Shown one piece after another: positions 42,257-50,174 of a DNA stretch of 64,000 bases (position 1 is the stretch's first letter; every line of letters begins with the position of its first letter). The notes under the pieces are model-generated. The model did not search any database, had not been told where the DNA came from, and saw only the letters and a list, made by a program, of their open reading frames with translations. The position numbers and the translations under genes are program-made. Origin of the DNA: SB11 sp965222995 (GTDB taxonomy: Bacteria > Bacteroidota > Bacteroidia > UBA8524); assembly GCA_965222995.1 (NCBI GenBank), contig OZ244977.1, positions 1,178,001 to 1,242,000 of the forward strand, given 5' to 3'.

Positions 42257-42805
42257 ATGAAAATTTATACGAAAACAGGAGATAAAGGCGAAACCAGTTT
42301 ATTGGGAGGTACACGCGTACCTAAACACCATTTGAGAATAGAATGTTATGGTACAGTGGATGAGTTAAATTCTTGGATAGGCTTAGTAAGAGCAGGTTTT
42401 ACCCTGCCAAATGCTCAGGAAACATTAAATGAAATTCAAAACAATTTATTTGTTTTAGGCTCTCATTTGGCTACCGACCCTGCCAAAACCAATGTTAAAA
42501 TTCCTGAGTTGGAAGAACAGGACATTACTAACCTTGAAAGAACCATTGACGAGATGGATAAGCAGTTAGAGCCTTTGAAAAACTTTGTTTTACCGGGTGG
42601 TTCTGTTGAAGTAGCACACAGCCATTTGGCACGATGTGTATGCCGTAGGGCAGAGCGTTTAGTTACACAGCTATCTTATAACGAAGCTGTTAATCCTGTT
42701 GTGTTGCGATACCTAAACCGCTTAAGTGATTATCTTTTCACTCTGGGCAGGTTTATAGCACATACCAATAGTGTTACAGAAATTTCCTGGGTTCCCAGGG
42801 GCTAA
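42257..42805 (+). CDS. Cob(I)yrinic acid a,c-diamide adenosyltransferase, PduO type
   Basis: 182 residues from ATG 42257, which begins the family motif KIYTKTGDKGETSLLGGTRV. Other motifs: ECYGTVDELNSWIGLVRA, FVLPGGSVEVAHSHLARCVC and the ATP/cobalamin site RRAERLV with YLNRLSDYLFTLGRF. It transfers adenosyl from ATP to cob(I)alamin to make coenzyme B12. It follows the TPM gene and is convergent with a lipoprotein gene, with 4 nt between stops. Confidence 0.93.
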   Translation: MKIYTKTGDKGETSLLGGTRVPKHHLRIECYGTVDELNSWIGLVRAGFTLPNAQETLNEIQNNLFVLGSHLATDPAKTNVKIPELEEQDITNLERTIDEMDKQLEPLKNFVLPGGSVEVAHSHLARCVCRRAERLVTQLSYNEAVNPVVLRYLNRLSDYLFTLGRFIAHTNSVTEISWVPRG

Positions 42806-42809
42806 GAAC

Positions 42810-43556
42810 TTATCTGCTACTTTTTAGTGCTAAAATAGCTTGTGCAGCAGGTCTGAAACTTCCGTCAACAGCCAATGCTTTTCTATAGTAGCCTATAGCT
42901 TTTTGGTTGTCTTTTAGTATTTCATACAACTGACCAAGCTTCATATATGCCCCAACTTTTGCGTTAACAGCGTTTTGGCGGGGTTGCCCATTAGCATCAT
43001 AAGCAGTAAAAGGTACCTGCTGGTCTGCAGATTTCGGATTGTTAGCAATATCAATCAATACTTTTTCACCTTCTTCTATTTTTCTGTTTTCAATCAGGCT
43101 GGCAGCATAGTTAAACTTATATCCGGGTTCATCAGGAAACATATTTACAAGTCGTAAACATCTGTCAGTAACCTGTCCAAGTCCACCCAATACCTGTGCA
43201 ACACCCACATTAAGTACTAACATATTGGTATCATTAGGGTTTTGGCCCAAACGTTCATCAGTAAGCTTGTATACAGGGGCAAATTGCCTTACTTCCTGAT
43301 ACAATAAGATAAGGGTATCCAAATAGGGTGAAGAATCTCTAACACTATCACCAACAATTTCAAAATAACCGTTTAATGAATATATAGCCGACGATAAATC
43401 AGTCAACTCCATAGACCTGTCGTATACAGCCAAGTAGTGGTCTGCTCTTATTTCCTCACTGGTCTTTTCTTTTGCGTCCTTGTTTTTGTTATCACCTTCT
43501 TTGCAAGCGCCCGCTAGCAATAAGGCAGATAGTATCAATACTGATATTTTTTTCAT
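42810..43556 (-). CDS. TPR-type lipoprotein
   Basis: 248 residues from ATG 43556, beginning with a lipoprotein signal (MKKISVLILSALLLAGAC). The mature chain is helical with TPR-like repeats (KFNYAASLIENRKIEEGEKV, AYMKLGQLYEILKDNQKAIG, YYRKALAVDGSFRPAAQAIL). Predicted to be an envelope lipoprotein mediating protein contacts; role unknown. A full promoter (TTTG 43592-43595, 21-nt spacer, TACCTTTG 43563-43570) ends 7 nt before the ATG and lies in the end of rnhA. Confidence 0.82.
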   Translation of the reverse strand: MKKISVLILSALLLAGACKEGDNKNKDAKEKTSEEIRADHYLAVYDRSMELTDLSSAIYSLNGYFEIVGDSVRDSSPYLDTLILLYQEVRQFAPVYKLTDERLGQNPNDTNMLVLNVGVAQVLGGLGQVTDRCLRLVNMFPDEPGYKFNYAASLIENRKIEEGEKVLIDIANNPKSADQQVPFTAYDANGQPRQNAVNAKVGAYMKLGQLYEILKDNQKAIGYYRKALAVDGSFRPAAQAILALKSSR

Positions 43557-43562
43557 GGTGTG

Positions 43563-43595
43563 CAAAGGTATTTTATTTTTATAATTTAAAGCAAA
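43563..43595 (-). promoter_or_regulatory. Promoter of the TPR lipoprotein gene
   Basis: Minus strand TTTG (43592-43595), 21-nt spacer, TACCTTTG (43563-43570). Good match to the Bacteroidota consensus; it overlaps the rnhA stop region and predicts an almost leaderless transcript. Confidence 0.6.
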
Positions 43596-44068
43596 GAGCT
43601 TTCATCGTTGTTTTGTAAACTTTTCAAATAGCCAATATCATCTCTTGTAGCATCGTTATCGGCTGCACGTGTTGCCAATTGGTCACACCTTTCATTTTCA
43701 GGGTGCCCCGCGTGCCCTTTTACCCAATGAAACTTTATGGTATGTTTTTTATAAAGTTCAGCAAACCGAAGCCATAAATCAGGGTTTTTTTTGCCTTTAA
43801 ACCCCTTCTTCATCCAGCCCCAAAGCCAACCCTTTTCAATAGCCTCGCAAACATATTTACTATCAGTATAAACATCTATTTCCAAACCATCTCTGGTAAG
43901 TGCTTCCAAAGCCACTATAACAGCCAATAACTCCATGCGGTTATTGGTAGTATGCTTAAATCCTGCTGAAAACTCTTTTCTGTGATTTCCCCACACTAAA
44001 ATGGCTCCGTAACCTCCTTTACCGGGGTTACCTCTGGCAGCTCCATCGGTAAAAATTTGTAATTTCAA
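43586..44068 (-). CDS. rnhA: Ribonuclease HI
   Basis: 160 residues. Type 1 RNase H features: IFTDGAARGNPGKGGYGAIL (first Asp about 8), NNRMELLAVIVALEAL (Glu), DVYTDSKYVCEAIEKGWLWG (Asp) and HWVKGHAGHPENERCDQLAT (His loop and last Asp). It cuts RNA in RNA-DNA hybrids. No ATG or GTG fits; the TTG at 44068 is the likely start, giving the family N-terminus. It follows a lipoprotein gene by 11 nt. Confidence 0.95.
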   Translation of the reverse strand: MKLQIFTDGAARGNPGKGGYGAILVWGNHRKEFSAGFKHTTNNRMELLAVIVALEALTRDGLEIDVYTDSKYVCEAIEKGWLWGWMKKGFKGKKNPDLWLRFAELYKKHTIKFHWVKGHAGHPENERCDQLATRAADNDATRDDIGYLKSLQNNDESSLL

Positions 44069-44079
44069 GTATTTACTGC

Positions 44080-44550
44080 TTAGCGAATTATTTTTTGGTA
44101 ATAGCCTGTATATAAATCGTCATTATTACCATCATCATCAAAATCGGTTTTTAAACTCATTTCCATTGTGCTATCTGTAATTTCTTTCACAATATAGCGG
44201 TCGGTAATATTTTCCGTATTCAAATCAATATATAAAAGAGTATCGTAGCTAAAATTCCATCTGCCTGGTCGGCGTAGTTTAATATCATCGTTCAAATCTT
44301 TAATCAAAAGCAGGTAAGTTCCTTCGCTGCCATATTCAATCTCAGCAGGTTTATAAGTAGCCTCTTGCCCTATGGTAGTATCGTTTTTTTGGTTTTCATC
44401 AAAAGCATTCAATACCAACATTTGCTTGTTTTGCATCCACCTGCCCACAATTTTTTTAGGAAACTCCTTTACCTCCTTGTCTCTGCTATTGCAGGCAATA
44501 ACACTACAGGAAACAAAAAAAATACAAATAAGATTAGTTTTTACCCTCAT
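44080..44550 (-). CDS. Lipoprotein of unknown function
   Basis: 156 residues. A lipoprotein signal (LICIFFVSCSVIAC) is followed by a beta-rich chain in short units (KKIVGRWMQNKQMLVLNAFD, PGRWNFSYDTLLYIDLN, RYIVKEITDSTMEMSLKTDF) that resembles lipocalin-like Bacteroidota lipoproteins. Function unknown. It is divergent from typA and upstream of rnhA on the same strand, with an 11-nt gap. Confidence 0.72.
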   Translation of the reverse strand: MRVKTNLICIFFVSCSVIACNSRDKEVKEFPKKIVGRWMQNKQMLVLNAFDENQKNDTTIGQEATYKPAEIEYGSEGTYLLLIKDLNDDIKLRRPGRWNFSYDTLLYIDLNTENITDRYIVKEITDSTMEMSLKTDFDDDGNNDDLYTGYYQKIIR

Positions 44551-44591
44551 ATCTTAGTGCTTTACCGGCAGCAAAAGTGCTTATTTTATCC

Positions 44592-44599
44592 TAATTTTG
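44592..44599 (+). promoter_or_regulatory. Putative -7 box of typA
   Basis: TAATTTTG, a full match to TAnnTTTG, gives a leader of about 26 nt before ATG 44630. The -33 element is weak. Confidence 0.4.
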
Positions 44600-44629
44600 C
44601 GAACTTTTGAAAAACACCCTTTAACCTGC

Positions 44630-46438
44630 ATGAATATACGCAATATTGCAATAATTGCCCATGTTGACCATGGCAAAACAACTTTGGTAGATAAAATTCT
44701 TTACCAAGCTAACCTTTTTAGAGAAAATCAGGAAAAAGGGGAATTAATACTGGATAGTAATGATTTGGAACGGGAGAGGGGTATTACCATCTTCTCAAAA
44801 AACGTTTCTGTTCGCTATAAAGATGTTAAAATAAACATTATTGATACTCCCGGGCACTCCGATTTTGGTGGAGAGGTAGAGCGTGTCTTGAAAATGGCCG
44901 ACGGGGTATTGCTGTTGGTTGATGCTTTTGAGGGACCTATGCCGCAAACCCGTTTTGTACTTCAAAAAGCTTTAGAACTGGGGCTGCACCCTATGGTGGT
45001 AATAAACAAGGTAGACAAACCAAATTGTCGACCTGATGAGGTGCACGATGCCGTTTTTGATTTGTTTTACCAACTTGATGCCAGCGAAGAGCAGCTAGAC
45101 TTTCCAACTATGTATGGAAGCTCAAAACAAGGTTGGTTTGGCGAAAACTGGAAAAACCCTACTGAAAATATTTCACCATTACTAGATGCTATATTAAAGC
45201 ATGTGCCTGAACCTGAAATTCCCGAGGGCAATTTGCAAATGCAAATTACATCATTAGATTTTTCAAGCTTTTTGGGCAGAATAGCTATAGGTAAAGTTAC
45301 CCGAGGTGCCATAAAAGAAGGTGAGCCTGTGAAACTGATGAAGTCTGACGGTAAAGAGTCTCAAGCTCGTATAAAAGAACTGCAAACTTTTGAAGGTTTG
45401 GGAAGAAAGAAAACGGATATTGTACATGCAGGGGATATATGTGCCGTAGTGGGTTTGGAAGACTTTGGTATTGGTGATACTATAGCTGATTTTGAAAATC
45501 CCGAAGCATTACAGCCTATAAAAGTAGACGAGCCTACCATGAGTATGATGTTTATGATAAATAACTCTCCGTTTTTTGGACAAGACGGCAAGTTTGTAAC
45601 ATCACGCCATTTAAGAGACCGTTTGTTGAAAGAAACGGAAAAGAACCTTGCCATGAAGATTGAGGAGACGGATAGTAGCGATAAGTTTTTGGTTTACGGT
45701 AGGGGCATATTGCATTTATCCATACTTATAGAAACTATGCGCCGTGAGGGGTATGAGTTTATGGTGGGGCAACCGCAAGTATTGATTAAAGAAATAGACG
45801 GACAAAAGCATGAACCGTATGAAACTTTGGTAGTAGATGTTCCACAAGAATCGGCAGGGAAAGTAATAGATATGGTTACCATGAAAAAAGGCGAAATGCT
45901 GGTAATGGAAACCAAAGGAGAACAACAACATTTAGAATTTAAAATACCCTCAAGAGGATTAATTGGTTTACGAAGCCAAATGCTTACTGCTACAGCAGGT
46001 GAAGCTATTATGGCACACCGTTTTAGTGAGTATTTGCCTTTTAAAGGGCAGGTGCCGGGTAGAGTAAACGGTGTATTAGTATCTATTGACAAAGGTATGG
46101 CAACGGCTTATTCTATAGATAAGCTACAAGACAGAGGCTTCTTTTTCATAGACCCGGGAGAAATTATTTATAACGGGCAAATAGTAGGGGAACATAACCG
46201 CCCTGTAGATTTGGGAGTAAATTTGGTAAAAGCAAAACAACTTACCAATATGCGTGCTGCCGGAAGGGATGATAATAGTAAAATTGCTCCAAAAACAGAG
46301 TTTTCACTTGAAGAAGCTATGGAGTATATCCAAGCCGATGAGTGTGTTGAAATAACACCCAAAATTATCCGTTTACGTAAACTTATATTAGATGAAAACG
46401 AGCGTAAACGCCAAGAAAAAGCTGTAGCATCAGCATAG
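44630..46438 (+). CDS. typA: Translational GTPase TypA/BipA
   Basis: 602 residues from ATG 44630; the TTG at 44597 belongs to the promoter box. GTPase motifs: G1 AHVDHGKTTLVDK, G2 within ERERGITIFSKN, G3 DTPGHSDFGGEVER, G4 VINKVDKP. Domain II, two EF-G-like domains and the TypA-specific C-terminus (GRGILHLSILIETMRREGYE, ADECVEITPKIIRLRK) are complete. It binds 70S ribosomes and assists ribosome assembly and stress adaptation. Followed after 91 nt by folD. Confidence 0.96.
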   Translation: MNIRNIAIIAHVDHGKTTLVDKILYQANLFRENQEKGELILDSNDLERERGITIFSKNVSVRYKDVKINIIDTPGHSDFGGEVERVLKMADGVLLLVDAFEGPMPQTRFVLQKALELGLHPMVVINKVDKPNCRPDEVHDAVFDLFYQLDASEEQLDFPTMYGSSKQGWFGENWKNPTENISPLLDAILKHVPEPEIPEGNLQMQITSLDFSSFLGRIAIGKVTRGAIKEGEPVKLMKSDGKESQARIKELQTFEGLGRKKTDIVHAGDICAVVGLEDFGIGDTIADFENPEALQPIKVDEPTMSMMFMINNSPFFGQDGKFVTSRHLRDRLLKETEKNLAMKIEETDSSDKFLVYGRGILHLSILIETMRREGYEFMVGQPQVLIKEIDGQKHEPYETLVVDVPQESAGKVIDMVTMKKGEMLVMETKGEQQHLEFKIPSRGLIGLRSQMLTATAGEAIMAHRFSEYLPFKGQVPGRVNGVLVSIDKGMATAYSIDKLQDRGFFFIDPGEIIYNGQIVGEHNRPVDLGVNLVKAKQLTNMRAAGRDDNSKIAPKTEFSLEEAMEYIQADECVEITPKIIRLRKLILDENERKRQEKAVASA

Positions 46439-46529
46439 TTGTTGGTTATTTGTTATTAAGTTATTAAGCACCTGATACAGGGAAAATCAATAACCTAATA
46501 ACTTAGTAGCCTTATAACAAGTAACCATT

Positions 46530-47408
46530 ATGGAACTTTTAGACGGAAAAAAAGTAGCTGCCAAAATAAAAGAAGATTTAAAAAAAGAAGTTGATGCTAT
46601 TTTGGCTAAAGGCAAACGCGCTCCGCATTTAGTAGCTATTTTGGTAGGTAATGATGGTGCCAGTGAAACCTATGTGGCAAGCAAGGCAAAAGACTGTAGC
46701 CAACTAGGCATGGATTCAACCATTATACGTCTTGATGCTGATATAACTGAAGAAGATTTATTAAAAGAGGTTGAAAAAATAAACCAAAACAATAACTACG
46801 ACGGGTTAATTGTGCAAATGCCATTGCCCAAACATATGAACCCGCTGAAAGTAACAGAAACTATAAGCCATCAGAAAGATGTAGATGGTTTTCATCCTTA
46901 CAACGTAGGGCTAATGTTTAAAGGACTACCCTCATTTTATCCTGCAACTCCTTATGGCATTTTATTAATGCTTGAAGAGTATAATATAGCTACAGAAGGT
47001 AAACATTGTGTAGTAATAGGGCGAAGTGATATTGTTGGAAAACCTATGAGTGCACTTATGGCACGCTCAGCCTATCCGGGCAATTGTACGGTAACCATTT
47101 GCCATAGCCGCACACAAAATATTGAAGAGCACACCCAAAGGGCAGATATACTTATCGTAGCACTGGGAAAGCCTGAGTTTGTAAAAGCAAATATGGTAAA
47201 ACAAGGAGCCGTGGTTGTAGATGTAGGTATTACGCGTGTAGATGCACCTGAAACTAAAAGAGGCTATAAACTGAAAGGCGATGTAGCGTTTGATGAAGTG
47301 GCAGAGAAAGCTTCATATATAACACCGGTGCCGGGTGGCGTTGGTTTAATGACAAGAATAGGCCTGCTAAAAAATACCCTACAAGCCTATAAAAACCTGA
47401 ATACATAA
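46530..47408 (+). CDS. folD: Methylenetetrahydrofolate dehydrogenase/cyclohydrolase FolD
   Basis: 292 residues, usual length. Motifs: ILVGNDGASETYVASKAKDC (active-site Tyr and Lys), DGLIVQMPLPKHM, KDVDGFHPYNVG, VVIGRSDIVGKPMSALMARS (NADP site) and YITPVPGGVGLMTRIGLLKN. It interconverts methylene-, methenyl- and formyl-tetrahydrofolate. Its stop TAA shares an A with the queE ATG, so the two are translationally coupled, a link between one-carbon and deazapurine metabolism. Confidence 0.97.
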   Translation: MELLDGKKVAAKIKEDLKKEVDAILAKGKRAPHLVAILVGNDGASETYVASKAKDCSQLGMDSTIIRLDADITEEDLLKEVEKINQNNNYDGLIVQMPLPKHMNPLKVTETISHQKDVDGFHPYNVGLMFKGLPSFYPATPYGILLMLEEYNIATEGKHCVVIGRSDIVGKPMSALMARSAYPGNCTVTICHSRTQNIEEHTQRADILIVALGKPEFVKANMVKQGAVVVDVGITRVDAPETKRGYKLKGDVAFDEVAEKASYITPVPGGVGLMTRIGLLKNTLQAYKNLNT

Positions 47409-48028
47409 TGACTGTTTCAACCGCTATAGCACAAACTTTACCTGTTATGGAACATTTTTATACCATACAGGGTGAAGGGGCATATAGCGGGGTCCCTGCA
47501 TACTTCATACGCTTAGGAGGTTGTGATGTAGGCTGTGTTTGGTGCGATGTAAAAGATAGTTGGGATGCTGATAAACACCCAAAATTTAGTATTGAAGAAA
47601 TTACGGGCTGGGTAGCAAAATCTAAAGCAAAGGTTGTAGTTGTAACCGGGGGAGAACCACTAATGTATAACCTTGATGCTTTAACAGAAAGTTTGCATGA
47701 GTTAGGAGTACGAACACATATTGAAACATCAGGTGCTCATCCTTTTACGGGTAAATGGGATTGGGTTACATTTTCACCCAAAAAATTTAAAGCCCCTTTG
47801 CCTGAAATATATTCTAAAGCCAATGAGCTTAAAATTATAATATTTAATAAGCACGATTTTAAATGGGCCGAGGAGTTTGAAAAGCTTGTAAACCCCTCGT
47901 GTAGTTTATATCTCCAGACAGAATGGGATAAAAGTGAACAAATGATGCCACAAATTATTGGTTATGTAAAAACAAACCCTCATTGGCGCATTTCTTTGCA
48001 AACCCATAAATATATGTCTATCCCTTAA
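47408..48028 (+). CDS. queE: 7-carboxy-7-deazaguanine synthase QueE
   Basis: 206 residues. It is a radical SAM enzyme: the cluster Cys are C39, C43 and C46 (GGCDVGCVWCDVKDSWD), the CX3CX2C form. FYTIQGEGAYSGVPAYFIRL and VVTGGEPLMYN are family motifs, the latter binding SAM. It converts 6-carboxytetrahydropterin to 7-carboxy-7-deazaguanine for queuosine. ATG 47408 overlaps the folD stop. Other queuosine genes are not in the window. It is followed by 246 nt of AT-rich sequence. Confidence 0.94.
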   Translation: MTVSTAIAQTLPVMEHFYTIQGEGAYSGVPAYFIRLGGCDVGCVWCDVKDSWDADKHPKFSIEEITGWVAKSKAKVVVVTGGEPLMYNLDALTESLHELGVRTHIETSGAHPFTGKWDWVTFSPKKFKAPLPEIYSKANELKIIIFNKHDFKWAEEFEKLVNPSCSLYLQTEWDKSEQMMPQIIGYVKTNPHWRISLQTHKYMSIP

Positions 48029-48274
48029 GCTATTTTTTTATATAATCAATATTTTTTTTTCAAAAAATAGCAAAATTTATAGATTTTAAATCTGTAAATT
48101 GTGCTCGAAAATCTCATCAAATTTTTGAGCTAAATCACTAAAGCTCAATTGTTTTGAAATTTTGATTTTTTATGGTATTGTAGTTATTTAGTTAGCTTAA
48201 TAATTAAATGTTAGTAGTTAAGCTTTTAAGGCAGAGATGCTGTTAAAAAATGGGAATAGTGGATAAAACTAAAT
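48029..48274. other. AT-rich intergenic region after queE with inverted repeats
   Basis: 246 nt. Two dyads are visible: GCTATTTTTT (48029-48038) with AAAAAATAGC (48062-48071), and TTGAGCT (48125-48131) with AGCTCAA (48142-48148), the latter followed by T-rich sequence. Either could end queE transcription. No consensus promoter is clear for the downstream PAS gene. Confidence 0.4.
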
Positions 48275-50095
48275 ATGAGGGGACTAATTAAACGTAATAT
48301 TTTAGACTTAAGTGAGCACGAAAAATTAAGGGCAATTTTCGACAGTTCACCTGATATTTGTTTATTAATTGATAAAAGGCATAGAATAATTGCCTATAAC
48401 AGAAAAGCTGCCTACGGGGCAAAAATTGTATTTTCAAAACAACTTAGAGAGGAAGCTAATATAAAAGAGTTCTATTTAGAGAATTCTTACGAGCGCTTTG
48501 AAGCCGATTTAAATAAAGTTTTTCAGGGTGAAGCTGTTATACGAGATGAAAGGCTTGTTTTTCCCAATGAAGTTATCTGGTTCGAGTTTCGGTTTTTTCC
48601 TGTTTTTGATACTACTAATAATGTGGTAGCAGTAACCTTCCATGCTATTGATATTAGTGAGTTTAAGAAAGAAAAAAAATATTTACACAATGAAAGGAGA
48701 CTTTTTGAGCAAGGACCCGCAGTTGCTTTTAAGTGGACTCTCTTCAAGGAGAATTCTGTAACAAAGTTTGTTTCACCCAACGTTAAAAGTATTTTTGGGT
48801 ATACACCCGAAGAGCTTATGGATAAATCCTTTCTTGATTTCATTCATGAGGAAGACATAAAACAAATACAGGAACATATTGATACTAAAGTTGCTCAAGA
48901 GTTTAGGGTAGGTAATGATTATACTGATTCTTCCTATAGGGTTAGGTGTGCTAATGGGGAGTATAAATGGGTATATGACTACTCTTTTTTAGCAAAAGAA
49001 AGCGATGGTGAAAAACGTGTATATGGTTATTTAATTGATATTTCAGAACAGAAAAAAATCACTCTTGAGCTTGAAGAAAAAAATAACCAATTAAAAGAGG
49101 CTCTGGATTTAGCCAATACACAAGCAAAAATATTAGAGGTAACCACCAACATGATAATGTTTACTGATATTGACGGTAACATTACTTGGATAAATAAATC
49201 GTTTGAAGTATGTACAGGATATACATTGGCAGAAGTTTACGGGAAAAAGCCCAGCCAATTATTTGCAGGGGAAGAAACGGATGAAGAAACAATTGAAAAG
49301 GTTAGAAAAGCAGTAAAAGAAAGAAAAAAAATAAATGTAGAGTTTCTTAATTATAAGAAAAACGGTGAAAAATTTTGGGTAGAGCTTAAAACAGAGCCTA
49401 TTTATGATGAAGTGGGTAATCTATCAGCGTTCTTATCTATACAAAACGATATAACCGAGAGAAAAACTATTGAAGAAAAATTACAGCAGCGAAATGAGCA
49501 GCTAAAAAAATTCTCATTTACTACATCGCATGAGTTACGGCACGAGTTTGCAAAAATACTGTCGTTACTTGAAAATAAAGACATTCTGATAGAACATGAT
49601 AGCCAGTTGGATATTTTGGGTGAAATAAATACGGCTACAAAAACAATGAATACTATCATATCTAAAATGAATGAACAATTGTACATAAGCGATACCCAAG
49701 AAGTTGAGAAGATTGAAGAATTGACCTTAAGTGAGGTTGATGAGATATGTTTGATTGATGATGATGATATAGTATGCTTTATTAATAAAAAGATAATCAG
49801 CTCAACACTTCCTAATAAAAAAATAGAAATTTTTAACTCTGCTGATGAGGCAATTACATATTTTAAATCCACACCGACAAGCTATAAGAGGTATATATTT
49901 TTAGACTTAAATATGCCTATAAAAACAGGGTGGAATTTTTTACAAGAGTATAAAGCTTTACAAAACTCCTCACCGGTAATAATTTTAACATCATCAATTG
50001 ATGCAGCCGACAGAGAAAGAGCAAGAAGATACCCTGAAGTGGTTTCATTTTTCAGCAAACCCCTTACCAACGAAAAACTAAAAGGCCTATTATAA
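48275..50095 (+). CDS. PAS-PAS-PAS-DHp-receiver protein lacking a histidine kinase ATPase domain
   Basis: 606 residues, cytoplasmic (no membrane helix). Three PAS domains (about 15-130, 140-260, 285-400; IFGYTPEELMDKSFLDFIHE, ITWINKSFEVCTGYTLAEVY, LSIQNDITERK) precede a short DHp-like helix pair with His 419 (FTTSHELRHEFAKILSLL; the usual Pro after His is missing). No N, G1, F or G2 boxes occur. The chain passes straight to a receiver domain (about 485-606: EICLIDDDD, phospho-Asp 544 in FLDLNMP, IILTSS, SKP). It cannot phosphorylate itself alone and may be a phosphorelay or dimeric sensor fed by another kinase. Confidence 0.8.
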   Translation: MRGLIKRNILDLSEHEKLRAIFDSSPDICLLIDKRHRIIAYNRKAAYGAKIVFSKQLREEANIKEFYLENSYERFEADLNKVFQGEAVIRDERLVFPNEVIWFEFRFFPVFDTTNNVVAVTFHAIDISEFKKEKKYLHNERRLFEQGPAVAFKWTLFKENSVTKFVSPNVKSIFGYTPEELMDKSFLDFIHEEDIKQIQEHIDTKVAQEFRVGNDYTDSSYRVRCANGEYKWVYDYSFLAKESDGEKRVYGYLIDISEQKKITLELEEKNNQLKEALDLANTQAKILEVTTNMIMFTDIDGNITWINKSFEVCTGYTLAEVYGKKPSQLFAGEETDEETIEKVRKAVKERKKINVEFLNYKKNGEKFWVELKTEPIYDEVGNLSAFLSIQNDITERKTIEEKLQQRNEQLKKFSFTTSHELRHEFAKILSLLENKDILIEHDSQLDILGEINTATKTMNTIISKMNEQLYISDTQEVEKIEELTLSEVDEICLIDDDDIVCFINKKIISSTLPNKKIEIFNSADEAITYFKSTPTSYKRYIFLDLNMPIKTGWNFLQEYKALQNSSPVIILTSSIDAADRERARRYPEVVSFFSKPLTNEKLKGLL

Positions 50096-50174
50096 CCCAA
50101 TTAGCTTTGGTTAATTATGGGGCTTACATTATTTTGGCATCTTATTCGTTTTATAAGATACAAACCCCATATAA

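Noticed and set aside
46444..46504. Interleaved complementary segments between typA and folD-queE, resembling an H-type pseudoknot and thus a preQ1 riboswitch
   Set aside because: GGTTATT/AATAACC and AAGTTATTA/TAATAACTT do cross, but the sequence is AT-rich and partly a direct repeat (TTATTAAG twice), the conserved preQ1 core is absent, and folD rather than a queuosine gene comes first.
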